Origin: Acutalibacter muris
Lineage (GTDB): Bacteria; Bacillota; Clostridia; Oscillospirales; Acutalibacteraceae
DNA: 64,000 bases
Assembly: GCF_002201475.1 (NCBI RefSeq)
Contig: NZ_CP021422.1
Location: forward strand, 1,550,001 to 1,614,000
Direction of reading: 5' to 3'
Positions within the stretch are counted from its first letter, which is position 1. Every line of letters starts with the position of its first letter. The translations under genes were made by a program, and so were the position numbers. Positions 16,516 to 24,690 of this stretch are shown here, piece by piece. The notes beneath the pieces are model-generated. The model made no database searches, was not told the DNA's origin, and saw nothing but the letters and a program-made list of their open reading frames with translations.

Positions 16516-17454
16516 TTAAGAGCTTCCGTATAAATCGTGCTGCACCTGCGTCTGGTAGTACCGACCGATAGTGGTCGGCGCGTTGTACAGGCTGGTAAGC
16601 AAGTAGGCCCGGATGTTGCGGACTTTCCCGGTGGTTTGATTTAAACAGTCAAAGACGTACTCAATGTGTGAATCGTCCAGCTTGAGAAACCGGGAGCGTA
16701 CCGCTTCTGCGGGAATGTCCTCTCTGCCAATGCGTACCGTGGGCTGGGTGGTGGTAAGGGTGTCAACTATCAAATCCACCACTCCATCCGTGTCCTCCTG
16801 CCCGTATTCGCCCACCAGCTTTTCATAGCCGATATTTTCCATCACCACCTCCCGATACCCGGCCCTATCCATTGTATCAACCGAAAGATGGATAGATGGA
16901 TTTGTCTGGTTCAACTCTGTATAACTTTTATCAGTATAGATACACTCCGATTTTCCGAACTCTGCACTTCTGCTTTCCCGAAGTCTTGACTTCTGGTTTT
17001 CCGAACTCTTGACTTCGGTTTTTCCGAAGTCTGGGTTTCCGCTTTTCGGAAGTCTGGACGGGGGAGAGGGCTGTATATCTTCTCCCGATGGTTTTTCCGA
17101 AGTGGTGAACCGCTTGACATAGATTCTCGCCGGTTTACCCTGTCCCTGCTTCACGCGCTGGATAAGGCCAATACCTTTGCCCGTGTCCAACTCGGCCAGC
17201 AGCTTGACCGCCTTATCGTTGCCGCAATTCAAAGCCTCCCGGATTTCATCCAGCGGGTAATAGATAAAGACGCGGTTTTCTTCATCATACCAGCCGTTCC
17301 GGGCGGACAGGCCCATCCTGTCCAGCATAAGGCCGTAGAGCAGCTTGGCGTCGGTAGAAACATGCCTGAACTCCGGGCCGACAATAAGCTGCCGGGGGAT
17401 TCGGTAGAAACTGAACTGTTCCGATTCCCCGCCATAGAAATAATCAAAAGCCAT
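16516..17454 (-). CDS. RepA_N-type replication initiator with DUF6017 tail
   Basis: This 312-residue protein starts at ATG 17454 with AAAGGAG nine bases upstream. Residues about 14-100 match the RepA_N winged-helix initiator domain (FYRIPRQLIV, LLYGLMLDRMGLSARNGW, YYPLDEIREALNCGNDKAVK). A low-complexity linker follows in which FGK/SSEN/RES-like units recur. The C-terminal part (about 190-312) is DUF6017-like and ends with NIRAYLLTSLYNAPTTIGRY, a signature of initiators found on Clostridia conjugative elements. It would let the excised element replicate as a circle. It lies at the edge of the element next to tRNA-Ala. Confidence 0.88.
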   Translation of the reverse strand: MAFDYFYGGESEQFSFYRIPRQLIVGPEFRHVSTDAKLLYGLMLDRMGLSARNGWYDEENRVFIYYPLDEIREALNCGNDKAVKLLAELDTGKGIGLIQRVKQGQGKPARIYVKRFTTSEKPSGEDIQPSPPSRLPKSGNPDFGKTEVKSSENQKSRLRESRSAEFGKSECIYTDKSYTELNQTNPSIHLSVDTMDRAGYREVVMENIGYEKLVGEYGQEDTDGVVDLIVDTLTTTQPTVRIGREDIPAEAVRSRFLKLDDSHIEYVFDCLNQTTGKVRNIRAYLLTSLYNAPTTIGRYYQTQVQHDLYGSS

Positions 17455-17504
17455 GTAGTCGCTCCTTTCTTATTTTTTGATAACTGTTAAAAATGGGCAT
17501 GAAA

Positions 17505-17537
17505 AAAGGGCATTCAATAAAATCCTGAACGCCCTTT
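17505..17537 (-). terminator. minus-strand terminator upstream of repA
   Basis: On the minus strand the stem AAAGGGCGTTCA against TGAATGCCCTTT is followed by TTT. It would stop transcription from the tRNA side before repA. Confidence 0.6.
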
Positions 17538-17595
17538 AAGGGGAGTGGCACTTGTCTGGCTGGGATATTCTGGTCTGCAAATGCCACAATAACGA

Positions 17596-17627
17596 AAAAG
17601 GCTCGTTTCTTTTGAAACAAGCCTTTT
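17596..17627 (-). terminator. terminator of tRNA-Ala
   Basis: A 14-bp stem with one mismatch (AAAAGGCTTGTTTC on the minus strand) lies 15 bp after the tRNA end and finishes in CCTTTTTCG. Confidence 0.75.
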
Positions 17628-17642
17628 CCCATGTGTACCTTT

Positions 17643-17718
<76 letters not shown>

Positions 17719-17839
17719 GAGTTTTCTATCATACTATGATATCTGATATCGAGGTACACAATATTCAATTTTGGTCGTTATAAACAAGATATTAAAGCTT
17801 TTTGCATTCTCAGTGGGGGCATATAAATGATTTTTCGGG

Positions 17840-17861
17840 CTCCCAGCTGAGCTATACCCCC
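17840..17861 (-). pseudogene. 5' fragment of a second tRNA-Ala copy
   Basis: The minus-strand sequence GGGGGTATAGCTCAGCTGGG plus AG is identical to the first 22 nt of the intact tRNA, and the 12 bases upstream match it at 8 positions. After the D-arm it diverges (CCCGAAAAATC). A minus-strand -10 box TATAAT lies upstream at 17891-17896. It is a truncated tandem tRNA copy or the footprint of an integration or excision event. Confidence 0.8.
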
Positions 17862-17967
17862 GAATCTTCTACGCTATCCCTTAGCGCTCAATTATAATAC
17901 CATATTTCTTTCAATTTTGCAACCCCTTTTTTGCAAAAAAATAATTTTATTTTTTGATCAAATCAAA

Positions 17968-18004
17968 GATTGTCGCCTGAAACCCAAATCGTAGGTTGAC
18001 AATC
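17968..18004. promoter_or_regulatory. BirA operator
   Basis: Inverted half-sites GATTGTCGCCT and AGGTTGACAATC, separated by 14 bp, fit the BirA box of Firmicutes (TTGT-AACC, spacer, GGTT-ACAA type). The right half overlaps the -35 box of the birA promoter. Biotinyl-AMP-loaded BirA should therefore repress birA and bioY. Confidence 0.85.
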
Positions 18005-18024
18005 TTGACCTTCTATGCTACAAT
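17996..18024 (+). promoter_or_regulatory. birA-bioY promoter
   Basis: A consensus -35 TTGACA (17996-18001), a 17-bp spacer and a -10 TACAAT (18019-18024). The -35 box lies within the right BirA half-site. Confidence 0.85.
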
Positions 18025-18052
18025 ACGATAAAAACTTTGGGAGGTGATAATT

Positions 18053-19054
18053 TTGAATATAACAGACAGCATTTTACGGATACTGCGGGAGAGCCCAAAG
18101 GCAGTTTCCGGGGAAGCCATAGCGGAGCAGTTGGGTGTCAGCCGCAGCGGGATATGGAAAGCTGTCAGAAAATTGCGGGAGGAGGGGTACAAAATTGAAG
18201 CAGCCACAAACAAAGGCTACCGTTTGGTGTCAGAAAGCGGTGCTCTAAGCCCGGAAAACATACAAAGACGTCTGGAGCCTGGCATGGAGGGAATCGAGAT
18301 CGATCTGCGAGGGGAGGTTACCTCTACAAACACAGTGCTAAAGGAACTGGCCGAGCAGGGGCGGCCCGAGGGACTGGTGCTAATTGCACAAAGCCAGGTG
18401 AAGGGCAAGGGGCGGCTGGGCCGGTCCTTCTACTCACCCCAGGGGCAGGGGCTATATATGAGCATATTGTTGCGCCCAGAGCTTCCCGCGGAGGACTCGC
18501 TGGCCATAACCACGGCGGCGGCGGTGGCCGTGGCGGAGGCCGTCAGCCGGGTCACGGGGCGGCAGGCTATGATCAAGTGGGTCAATGACGTGTACCTTGA
18601 GGGCAGGAAAATATGCGGTATCCTGACGGAGGCGGCCATAGACTTTGAGAACGGCAAGCTAAACTATGCTGTGCTTGGCATCGGAGTAAACATTTTAGAA
18701 CCGCCCGGAGGGTTCCCTCCCGAGATATCGGAGACAGCGGGCGCGCTATATAGGGAGGAGGCTCCGGCGGACACCAGGACAAGGCTGGCGGCAGAGATAC
18801 TGAACCGCTTTTTCGGGTTTTACCGCGCGCTGCCGGAGCATAGCTATATGGACGCATACAAAAAGCTCTCCCTGCTGACCGGCCTGGAGATAACATTCCA
18901 GCAGGGCCAGGAGACCTGGGAGGGCACAGTGCTTGGCATCGATAACGAGGCCCGGCTTGTGGTACGGCTGGACTCCGGCGAGGAGAAGGCGTTTAGCGCC
19001 GGAGAAGTCGCCATCGTTAAGAAAGGGCTTCTTGAGCAGATACGCACAAACTGA
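18053..19054 (+). CDS. birA: bifunctional biotin-protein ligase / biotin operon repressor
   Basis: The product of 333 residues makes biotinyl-5'-AMP and transfers biotin to a lysine of biotin-dependent carboxylases; loaded with biotinyl-AMP it dimerises and represses biotin genes. The N-terminal 60 residues are a winged helix (SGEAIAEQLGVSRSGIWKAV). The ligase core holds the KGKGRLGRSFYSPQGQGLYM adenylate loop and IKWVNDVYLEGRKICGIL. A C-terminal SH3-like domain closes the protein. The start is TTG 18053, five bases after GGGAGGTGAT; an in-frame GTG at 18044 lies inside the ribosome site. It is followed by bioY with a 53-bp gap. Confidence 0.95.
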   Translation: MNITDSILRILRESPKAVSGEAIAEQLGVSRSGIWKAVRKLREEGYKIEAATNKGYRLVSESGALSPENIQRRLEPGMEGIEIDLRGEVTSTNTVLKELAEQGRPEGLVLIAQSQVKGKGRLGRSFYSPQGQGLYMSILLRPELPAEDSLAITTAAAVAVAEAVSRVTGRQAMIKWVNDVYLEGRKICGILTEAAIDFENGKLNYAVLGIGVNILEPPGGFPPEISETAGALYREEAPADTRTRLAAEILNRFFGFYRALPEHSYMDAYKKLSLLTGLEITFQQGQETWEGTVLGIDNEARLVVRLDSGEEKAFSAGEVAIVKKGLLEQIRTN

Positions 19055-19107
19055 CGTTATGTGCATAAAAACAAAACCACAGCTTTTTATAAAAAGGAGA
19101 AAGTATT

Positions 19108-19659
19108 ATGGAACACAGCAAAAATCCAATCCGGCGCACAGTTATGACCGGCGTAATGGCCGCGCTGCTGGCGGTTATGTCGCAGATATCTATCCCACTG
19201 CCCGTGGGCGTGCCAATCACCTTACAGACCTTTGCAGTGGCCCTGTGCGGCTATCTGATGGGCCCGGCGCTGGGCACGCTGGCAGTTGTAGTATACCTGG
19301 CCCTGGCCGCCGTTGGAGTGCCGGTGCTTGCCGGGTTCAGCGGGGGAGTGGGCGCGTTTATGGGCATGACAGGAGGATTCCTTTGGGGTTTCATACCCAT
19401 GGCGCTGTTGTGCGGCCTGGGGGTAAGGGCCGGCAAAAAATACATAGCCCTGCTTTTGGGCGGGGCGGGGCTGCTCCTGTGCCATCTGGCGGGCTCCTTC
19501 CAGTTTGGGCTTGTAAGCGGCACCAGCTTTTTCGCTTCTGTTATGGCCGTGTCCGTGCCCTTCTTAATTAAAGACGCGGTCTCCGTAGTGCTGGCGTATC
19601 TGGCAGCGGCGGGGATAGCGGTAAGCCTAAAGAAGGCCGGTATGGGGGACCTGGCATGA
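19108..19659 (+). CDS. bioY: BioY, biotin-binding S component of an ECF transporter
   Basis: A membrane protein of 183 residues with about six hydrophobic helices and the BioY signature (ISIPLPVGVPITLQTFAVAL near the N-terminus, GFSGGVGAFMGMTGGFLWGF in the middle). It captures biotin and hands it to a shared ECF energising module, whose genes are not in this window. It lies downstream of birA, has a good AAAAAGGAG ribosome site, and should be co-regulated by BirA. Its stop overlaps the next gene (ATGA). Confidence 0.95.
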   Translation: MEHSKNPIRRTVMTGVMAALLAVMSQISIPLPVGVPITLQTFAVALCGYLMGPALGTLAVVVYLALAAVGVPVLAGFSGGVGAFMGMTGGFLWGFIPMALLCGLGVRAGKKYIALLLGGAGLLLCHLAGSFQFGLVSGTSFFASVMAVSVPFLIKDAVSVVLAYLAAAGIAVSLKKAGMGDLA

Positions 19660-20051
19660 GGGCGCTCAGAGGGCACCATATGTTCTGCACAAGACTGTTC
19701 TCTGGCAGCGGGTATAACCAGGCCTTTGCGGATAATATGGGGCGGCTGGTAGAGAATATGCAGAAGGGCGAGAAATTCCAGCTTGTACAAGGCAATGACG
19801 ACATATGCAGATACTGCCCCAACAGGGAGCCGGAGGGCTGCGCCCTGGGCACAGAAGATGTGCAGAGAAGGGACGCGGCCGCCATGGAGGTCACCGGCAC
19901 GGCTCCGGGGCAGGTGCTGGACTGGGCGGAGCTGCGGGAACGCCTGGAAAAGCTCAGCGAAGAAGACTTTCGGTATGTCTGCGGGGACTGCCGCTGGCAG
20001 AGGGAAGGGCTGTGCTCATACCCGCTGCTGAAGGAGCGGACTAGGCCCTGA
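19656..20051 (+). CDS. DUF1284 cysteine-rich protein, possible Fe-S protein
   Basis: This 131-residue soluble protein starts with RALRGHHMFC, the DUF1284 signature, and carries cysteines in CRYCPN, GCALG, VCGDCRW and LCSYP that could bind an iron-sulfur cluster. It overlaps the bioY stop by 4 bp (ATGA), so it is translationally coupled to the biotin operon. Function is unknown; a link to biotin metabolism is suggested only by position. Its 3' end overlaps the convergent Fic-like gene by 11 bp. Confidence 0.8.
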   Translation: MRALRGHHMFCTRLFSGSGYNQAFADNMGRLVENMQKGEKFQLVQGNDDICRYCPNREPEGCALGTEDVQRRDAAAMEVTGTAPGQVLDWAELRERLEKLSEEDFRYVCGDCRWQREGLCSYPLLKERTRP

Positions 20052-20727
20052 TATATCGGGCCGCCCGGGCGGCCCCCACCTTTTGTATGCGCCCGGCCCG
20101 CACCATGGCCCCTAGTGCGGCCTCCACGGTGGTGGGGCTCACGTTCGGCAGGGCTGCGCATATCTCGGCCTTTGAGATAGGAGCCGCGCTTCCCAGCACT
20201 ATCTCCTCGATGGCGGCGCGCTTTGTCCTGCCGCGCCGGCGCACAGTCGGCGCCATATCCTTGCCGCACAGATAGAGCAGTGAGAGAAATATCTCTATAT
20301 AATATAGATAAGCGTTTCCGTTTTGCTCCCAATGGACAGAAGCGCGCTCCAGAGCCCTCTGGTAGAAAAAGCGGTATGTGCAGATTTTGTCCTCCAGAGG
20401 GAAATTTCTGCACATAGGGTACCCGGACCGGCTCAGCAGCTGCTGCGCCAGCCCGATAGCGGCGCTTTGGGAGCCGGGGTCTTTAGGCAGGGTGCAGAGC
20501 ATATCCAAGGTGACGCAGGGAACCAGAAGCAGGGGTTCAGCGTCAGAGCGCTTATATGCTGTTATGATCTTTTCGGGGAATTCGCTGAGGTCCGGCTTCT
20601 GCGCCGGGTTTCCCGCACCGGCCTTGCCGCCAAGCCGTTTCTGCATACCCCTTAGGCATTCCAGCAAGCTGGATACGTTTTCCGGCAGAGGGAATTTTTC
20701 CAGGAACGAGTAATCATATTTATGCAT
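20041..20727 (-). CDS. Fic-like protein lacking the Fic motif, with winged-helix C-terminus
   Basis: The 228-residue protein starts like many Fic proteins (MHKYDYSFLEKFPLPENV). It has a W-E-Q-NGNAYLYYIEIFLSLLYL segment resembling the helix after the Fic core and ends in a winged helix (ISKAEICAALPNVSPTTVEA; VGAARAARYIRA) like the C-terminus of Fic-wHTH proteins. The catalytic HPFxxGNGR motif is absent and the middle is too short to hold a Fic core. It may be a regulator derived from a Fic protein. The assignment rests on resemblance only. Confidence 0.5.
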   Translation of the reverse strand: MHKYDYSFLEKFPLPENVSSLLECLRGMQKRLGGKAGAGNPAQKPDLSEFPEKIITAYKRSDAEPLLLVPCVTLDMLCTLPKDPGSQSAAIGLAQQLLSRSGYPMCRNFPLEDKICTYRFFYQRALERASVHWEQNGNAYLYYIEIFLSLLYLCGKDMAPTVRRRGRTKRAAIEEIVLGSAAPISKAEICAALPNVSPTTVEAALGAMVRAGRIQKVGAARAARYIRA

Positions 20728-20768
20728 ATCCCCATCTCCTTTTCTGCATATATCATATCAAATCTCAT

Positions 20769-20790
20769 AGGGAAAAGCAAGCTTTTCCCT
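20769..20790. promoter_or_regulatory. palindrome upstream of the Fic-like gene
   Basis: Arms AGGGAAAAGC and GCTTTTCCCT surround a two-base centre, 42 bp upstream of the start at 20727. It lies where an autoregulatory operator would be expected. No T run follows, so it is not a terminator. Confidence 0.5.
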
Positions 20791-20845
20791 AAAACTTTGT
20801 CCCTTGGCGTTGATAAATATGCACATACAAAATGAATAGCAAAAA

Positions 20846-20880
20846 CGGGGGAAATGGCCGTGTTATAGCCATTTCCCCCG
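20846..20880 (-). terminator. terminator of the FtsX-type permease operon
   Basis: A 13-bp stem (CGGGGGAAATGGC and its complement) lies 58 bp beyond the permease stop. The minus strand continues with TTTTTGC; the plus strand continues with TTTATAATG, so weak action in both directions is possible. Confidence 0.8.
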
Positions 20881-20937
20881 TTTATAATGTACGCTTTGTG
20901 TACATTATGGCATTACCTGCCGCCCCGGCCTATACTT

Positions 20938-22947
20938 CTATTGTTTTGCGTTAAGCAGCAAAAGGGGTTCAATGCGCAGGCTGCGGCCAATAAGGCAAAG
21001 GCCCAGCAGTAAAACCAGCAGATCCAGCGCCAGGGGGGCCGCCATAAATACGCCGGCGGGCGCCTCTATCTTCTGCAGCTCCGCCTTGTTGCCCTGCACG
21101 TCCCACATGGCCCAGGGACTGTACTTGGCGCTAAAATTATAGATGCCCCCAAGGTTCCAGTCCACCACCCTGCCCTCCTCCATCTTGGCGCTTTGGGCCT
21201 GGGCCTGTTCCAGGCTGTAGGCGTCCACCCGGTCCAGCAGCACTCCGGCTCCTACGCTGCCTATGGCGGTGGCGGCCAGCGAAAGGACCATCAGACCCGC
21301 CATCAGGGATACCCGGCACTGGCCCTTGGTCATGCCAAGGCTGCGCTCTACCGCGGTGCGCTTCTTCTCCATCACCACGAAGAAGTACAGAAGCAGGGCA
21401 ATAATGGCCCCGGCGGCCAGCACCCCCACGGCGAACAGCAGCGCGGCGGTTTTCTTTGCGTCGTTCAGGTTCTCCACCGACCGGGCATAGCCCATGTCGT
21501 CATAGTAGATATCCAGCCTCTCCGCCTCCGGCACAGCCTCACGCAGTGCAGCGTCAAATTCCTCGATGCTGCCGTTGGGTATCATGAAGGAGGTGTTGCT
21601 GTCGTCCATGGCCCCGGCATAGAGTATATGCCCCTCGTCCGAGCCCTCTATGGACCGGCTGGGGACAATGATAAGATCGCTGTAGGTCAGCTCCTCGCAG
21701 CGGTAGCGGGGGTCGAAAATGCCAACGATTTCGTATTCCGCCTCAAAGAAGGGCTCCAAGGGCTTGCCCTGTGCGTCCAGCAGATGCTGTACCGGCAGGC
21801 TGAAGCGGGTGGTCGAGCCAAATTCGTTTATTTCCTGATAGCCGTAGAGTGAGCCGATAAGGGGCAGGGTGATCTTGTCCCCCTCATACAACAGGTTCTT
21901 TTGGGCAAACTCCTTTGCCACCATGCACACCCGGGCCCCGCTGGCGTACTCCTCCTCGGTTATCTCCCGGCCCCGGATATTGGCGATGTTCCGCCGGTGA
22001 AAGGTCAGCAGGTTCGGATCGCTTACAGGCAGCACCGGGTGCGTGAGCTTCTTCATCTCGTTTTCCGTCGTAAGGCTCCTCCAGGCCTCAAAGGCCCCGC
22101 CCTCGTCATAGTAGCCGGGGGTGACCTCTACAAAGCCCGAAGAACGCCCGTTTTCGTCTGTGTTAAAGATATCGCTCTCTACCGGGTTGCCCCGCCGGTC
22201 TACCAGGGACGTACCCGGGGAGCTGAGAGCGGCATAATTATCTCCCAGAGCATTGAGACTCACCATCTTTCCGTCCCTGTCCATTACAGATACGTCGGAC
22301 AGGGGGTTTGCGGTGTTGTGCGTCAGAAGGCCCACGTAGGTCTTGCCGGGTTCAAGCTCGCCTTCTTCTAGCCAAAACTCCACAAAGTTCATAGTCTCGC
22401 CAATCTCAAGGTCGCAGGGCATATAACTGATGGAGGCCCTGGAGTCTGCATCGCCTTCGTAAAGGTTCAGTTTAAGCACCTGTCCGCTGCCCTCTAGAAT
22501 TTTGGTGAGCTCGGCCTCAATCAGATAGGGATTCTCCGGGTTTGGGCCTTTTACGCGGAACTCTAACAGGTTAATGTTGTCGTCCACCGCTATGGAATCC
22601 CGGTTGCCGCCCTCGACCCAGGCCCCCTCTATACAGGCCAAATAGTACGGCCGGCTCTCCGGGGGCACTATGTAATCCGCTCCCTCAAAGTCCAGCGTAT
22701 CGGGATATATGATTCCCTCCTCGCCATAGTCCCAGAACACCGGGTTGAAGGAGCCGCCCTTGTCCTTGGGCTGCTGGCTTATATAGCCCACGGTGGTAAA
22801 GGACTCGTCCAGAGAATCGATACGTATCTGGTTCTGCATATACATGGCCGCGCCGAACACCAGCAGCAGGGTAGAGGCCGCCATCAGCAGAAAGAACAAT
22901 ATGGCACGTCCGGGCCGTCGGAGCAGCTGTTTCAGACTGTTTTTCAT
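20938..22947 (-). CDS. FtsX/MacB-type ABC transporter permease (large subunit)
   Basis: The protein has 669 residues. A first transmembrane helix lies at about 13-35 and a large extracytoplasmic region of about 450 residues follows. Three further helices sit near the C-terminus (GVLAAGAIIALLLYFFVVME; MAGLMVLSLAATAIGSVGAG; PLALDLLVLLLGLCLIG), with the RTAVERSLGMTKGQCR loop typical of FtsX domains. It should pair with the permease just upstream (18-bp gap) and an ATPase to move or sense an envelope substrate. No ATPase gene is adjacent. The ribosome site AGGAGGATATTATC fixes the start. Confidence 0.8.
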   Translation of the reverse strand: MKNSLKQLLRRPGRAILFFLLMAASTLLLVFGAAMYMQNQIRIDSLDESFTTVGYISQQPKDKGGSFNPVFWDYGEEGIIYPDTLDFEGADYIVPPESRPYYLACIEGAWVEGGNRDSIAVDDNINLLEFRVKGPNPENPYLIEAELTKILEGSGQVLKLNLYEGDADSRASISYMPCDLEIGETMNFVEFWLEEGELEPGKTYVGLLTHNTANPLSDVSVMDRDGKMVSLNALGDNYAALSSPGTSLVDRRGNPVESDIFNTDENGRSSGFVEVTPGYYDEGGAFEAWRSLTTENEMKKLTHPVLPVSDPNLLTFHRRNIANIRGREITEEEYASGARVCMVAKEFAQKNLLYEGDKITLPLIGSLYGYQEINEFGSTTRFSLPVQHLLDAQGKPLEPFFEAEYEIVGIFDPRYRCEELTYSDLIIVPSRSIEGSDEGHILYAGAMDDSNTSFMIPNGSIEEFDAALREAVPEAERLDIYYDDMGYARSVENLNDAKKTAALLFAVGVLAAGAIIALLLYFFVVMEKKRTAVERSLGMTKGQCRVSLMAGLMVLSLAATAIGSVGAGVLLDRVDAYSLEQAQAQSAKMEEGRVVDWNLGGIYNFSAKYSPWAMWDVQGNKAELQKIEAPAGVFMAAPLALDLLVLLLGLCLIGRSLRIEPLLLLNAKQ

Positions 22948-22965
22948 GATAATATCCTCCTTTCC

Positions 22966-24282
22966 TTATTCCGTGGCCGTTAGAAGGGCCAATGCGTCAA
23001 AGCGCAGCAGGATTATAAGTCCCACAATATCCCCGATAAGGGCACAGAGCAGGAACGTCCCGCACACCAGCAGCGCCGTGCCAAAGCCGATGCCCGTCAT
23101 CAGCATGGAGACGGGGACCGCCAGCAGCGCCCCCGCAAGCTGTGCCGCCAGGGCCGCCATCAGGGTTGAAAAGGCCGTTACCACCTTTGGACGGCCTAAG
23201 GAGCAGGCTATGGCCATATCCCTGCGGCAGCCCCGCAGCACCAGGAAGATGGCGAGGGTGACAAGGAACACGACCACCACAAAGAAGGGCACAAGGAACA
23301 TCTCGTACTGGCGCATGCTCTGTCCCAGCTTTTCCGCGCTGCGGATGAACTCCTCGTCGTCCATGTAGACCGTGCGGGCATTCACCAGACTGACATACAT
23401 CTCATGGGTATCGATGAAGAAGGGCTGGCCCAGGCCGCTGTCCTTCAGGCTGTCCTTGAATTCGTTGAGCTTCATGGAGTCCTTCAGGTCCCCTCCGTAG
23501 CTTGTATAGGTGAAGGGGTTATTGGGCTGGTCCTCCGCAAGCCTGGCGCGCAGCCAGGTAAGGGGCAGATACATATCCGCCGGATGTATTGTCTCAATGC
23601 GCGCGGGGTAGGTGCCCGCTACGGTGAAGCTGTACTCGTTCATATAGGAGTACGCCTTGCCCACCCCAAAGCCGCTGGTGAATTGCAGGAAGCAGATGGG
23701 CATTTCAAAGGTGTCGCCTATCTCCAGGCCCGTACTCTGCGCCATCTTGTCGCTGATAAGGCAGAGAGACTCGCCCCCCTCCAGGAAGGAGAGGTCATAG
23801 CCCTCTCCCAGGGTTACGTCCCCGGCCCAGCCAAGGCCAGTGGCCTCAAAGTTGGTGACGCCGTAGATATGCACGTCTCCCTGGGGCATATAGGAAGAGA
23901 CGTATACCCAGTCTGATTCCCGATCCTCTATCTTGCGGACCATTTCATCGTGGGCTGTGTTCAGGGCCGTCCGGCTCTCCTCTGAGTAGTAGCCCCCCGC
24001 CTGGCAGGTGGCCACGACCCTGCCCACCCCCAGCATCTCCAGCAGCTCTCCGTAGGTATAGGAGATGGTCAGGTCGTCGAAGGTGTCGGCATTGACGTTG
24101 CTGATGCGCACCTTGGCGGGAGTATTCTCGCTGAGGGTCTCAAGGGCCCGGCGGTTGCTGCTCAGGCTGCCGATATAGAACGCGATGCAGCCGCACAGCA
24201 GCAGCGACACGCAGCACAGCAGCACCGAGCGTCCCCGGTAGCGGAACAGCTGGTAGCCGGACTCTGTAAAAATGAACTTCAT
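22966..24282 (-). CDS. FtsX/MacB-type ABC transporter permease (small subunit)
   Basis: The protein has 438 residues with the same layout as its downstream partner. It has an N-terminal helix (about 18-40), an extracytoplasmic domain to about 325, and three C-terminal helices beginning FLVPFFVVVVFLVTLAIFLV, with a DMAIACSLGRPKVVTAF loop. It starts at ATG 24282 behind GGAGGT. It is the first gene of a two-gene operon with its own promoter and a leader of about 170 nt. The substrate and ATPase are unknown; antimicrobial-peptide resistance or lipoprotein export are family possibilities only. Confidence 0.75.
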   Translation of the reverse strand: MKFIFTESGYQLFRYRGRSVLLCCVSLLLCGCIAFYIGSLSSNRRALETLSENTPAKVRISNVNADTFDDLTISYTYGELLEMLGVGRVVATCQAGGYYSEESRTALNTAHDEMVRKIEDRESDWVYVSSYMPQGDVHIYGVTNFEATGLGWAGDVTLGEGYDLSFLEGGESLCLISDKMAQSTGLEIGDTFEMPICFLQFTSGFGVGKAYSYMNEYSFTVAGTYPARIETIHPADMYLPLTWLRARLAEDQPNNPFTYTSYGGDLKDSMKLNEFKDSLKDSGLGQPFFIDTHEMYVSLVNARTVYMDDEEFIRSAEKLGQSMRQYEMFLVPFFVVVVFLVTLAIFLVLRGCRRDMAIACSLGRPKVVTAFSTLMAALAAQLAGALLAVPVSMLMTGIGFGTALLVCGTFLLCALIGDIVGLIILLRFDALALLTATE

Positions 24283-24459
24283 ATTGGTACCTCCTGTCCA
24301 ATAATTTGCGCACTCTCCAAATGCGGCAGGGAAGGGGCCGGAGAAATGCTTCTACCTATAAGAAGTCAGTTTTTCGGCAAATGGTTGCAGCTTTTTCAAA
24401 AAAATTTTTTCTTTTTCCGATGAGCGGCTTTTTCGGCGCGCATTTCCCCTTATTATTAC

Positions 24460-24488
24460 ATTATAAAACACCGAAAGCGGCAAGTCAA
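24460..24488 (-). promoter_or_regulatory. promoter of the permease operon
   Basis: On the minus strand a -35 TTGACT (24483-24488), a 17-bp spacer and a -10 TATAAT (24460-24465). It stands about 175 bp before the start at 24282. The leader between them is AT-rich with A/T runs at about 24395-24415 and holds no open frame I would support. Confidence 0.75.
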
Positions 24489-24690
24489 GGTTCTGCTCCG
24501 GGCGGTCTCAACCGTGTGCCCTACGCCTGGGCGCGCAGGGCTATCTGCTGAAGCACGGGACAAGATTATTGACAAGATAAGCCTTTGGGGTTAGAATAGC
24601 TTCATAGAGGTCCGTCTCGCGGAACGCCGTTTTTCCAGCCGCTGTTGTATCCGCATATTTTGACGGCATGGAAAGGAGCGTGTATTCCCT

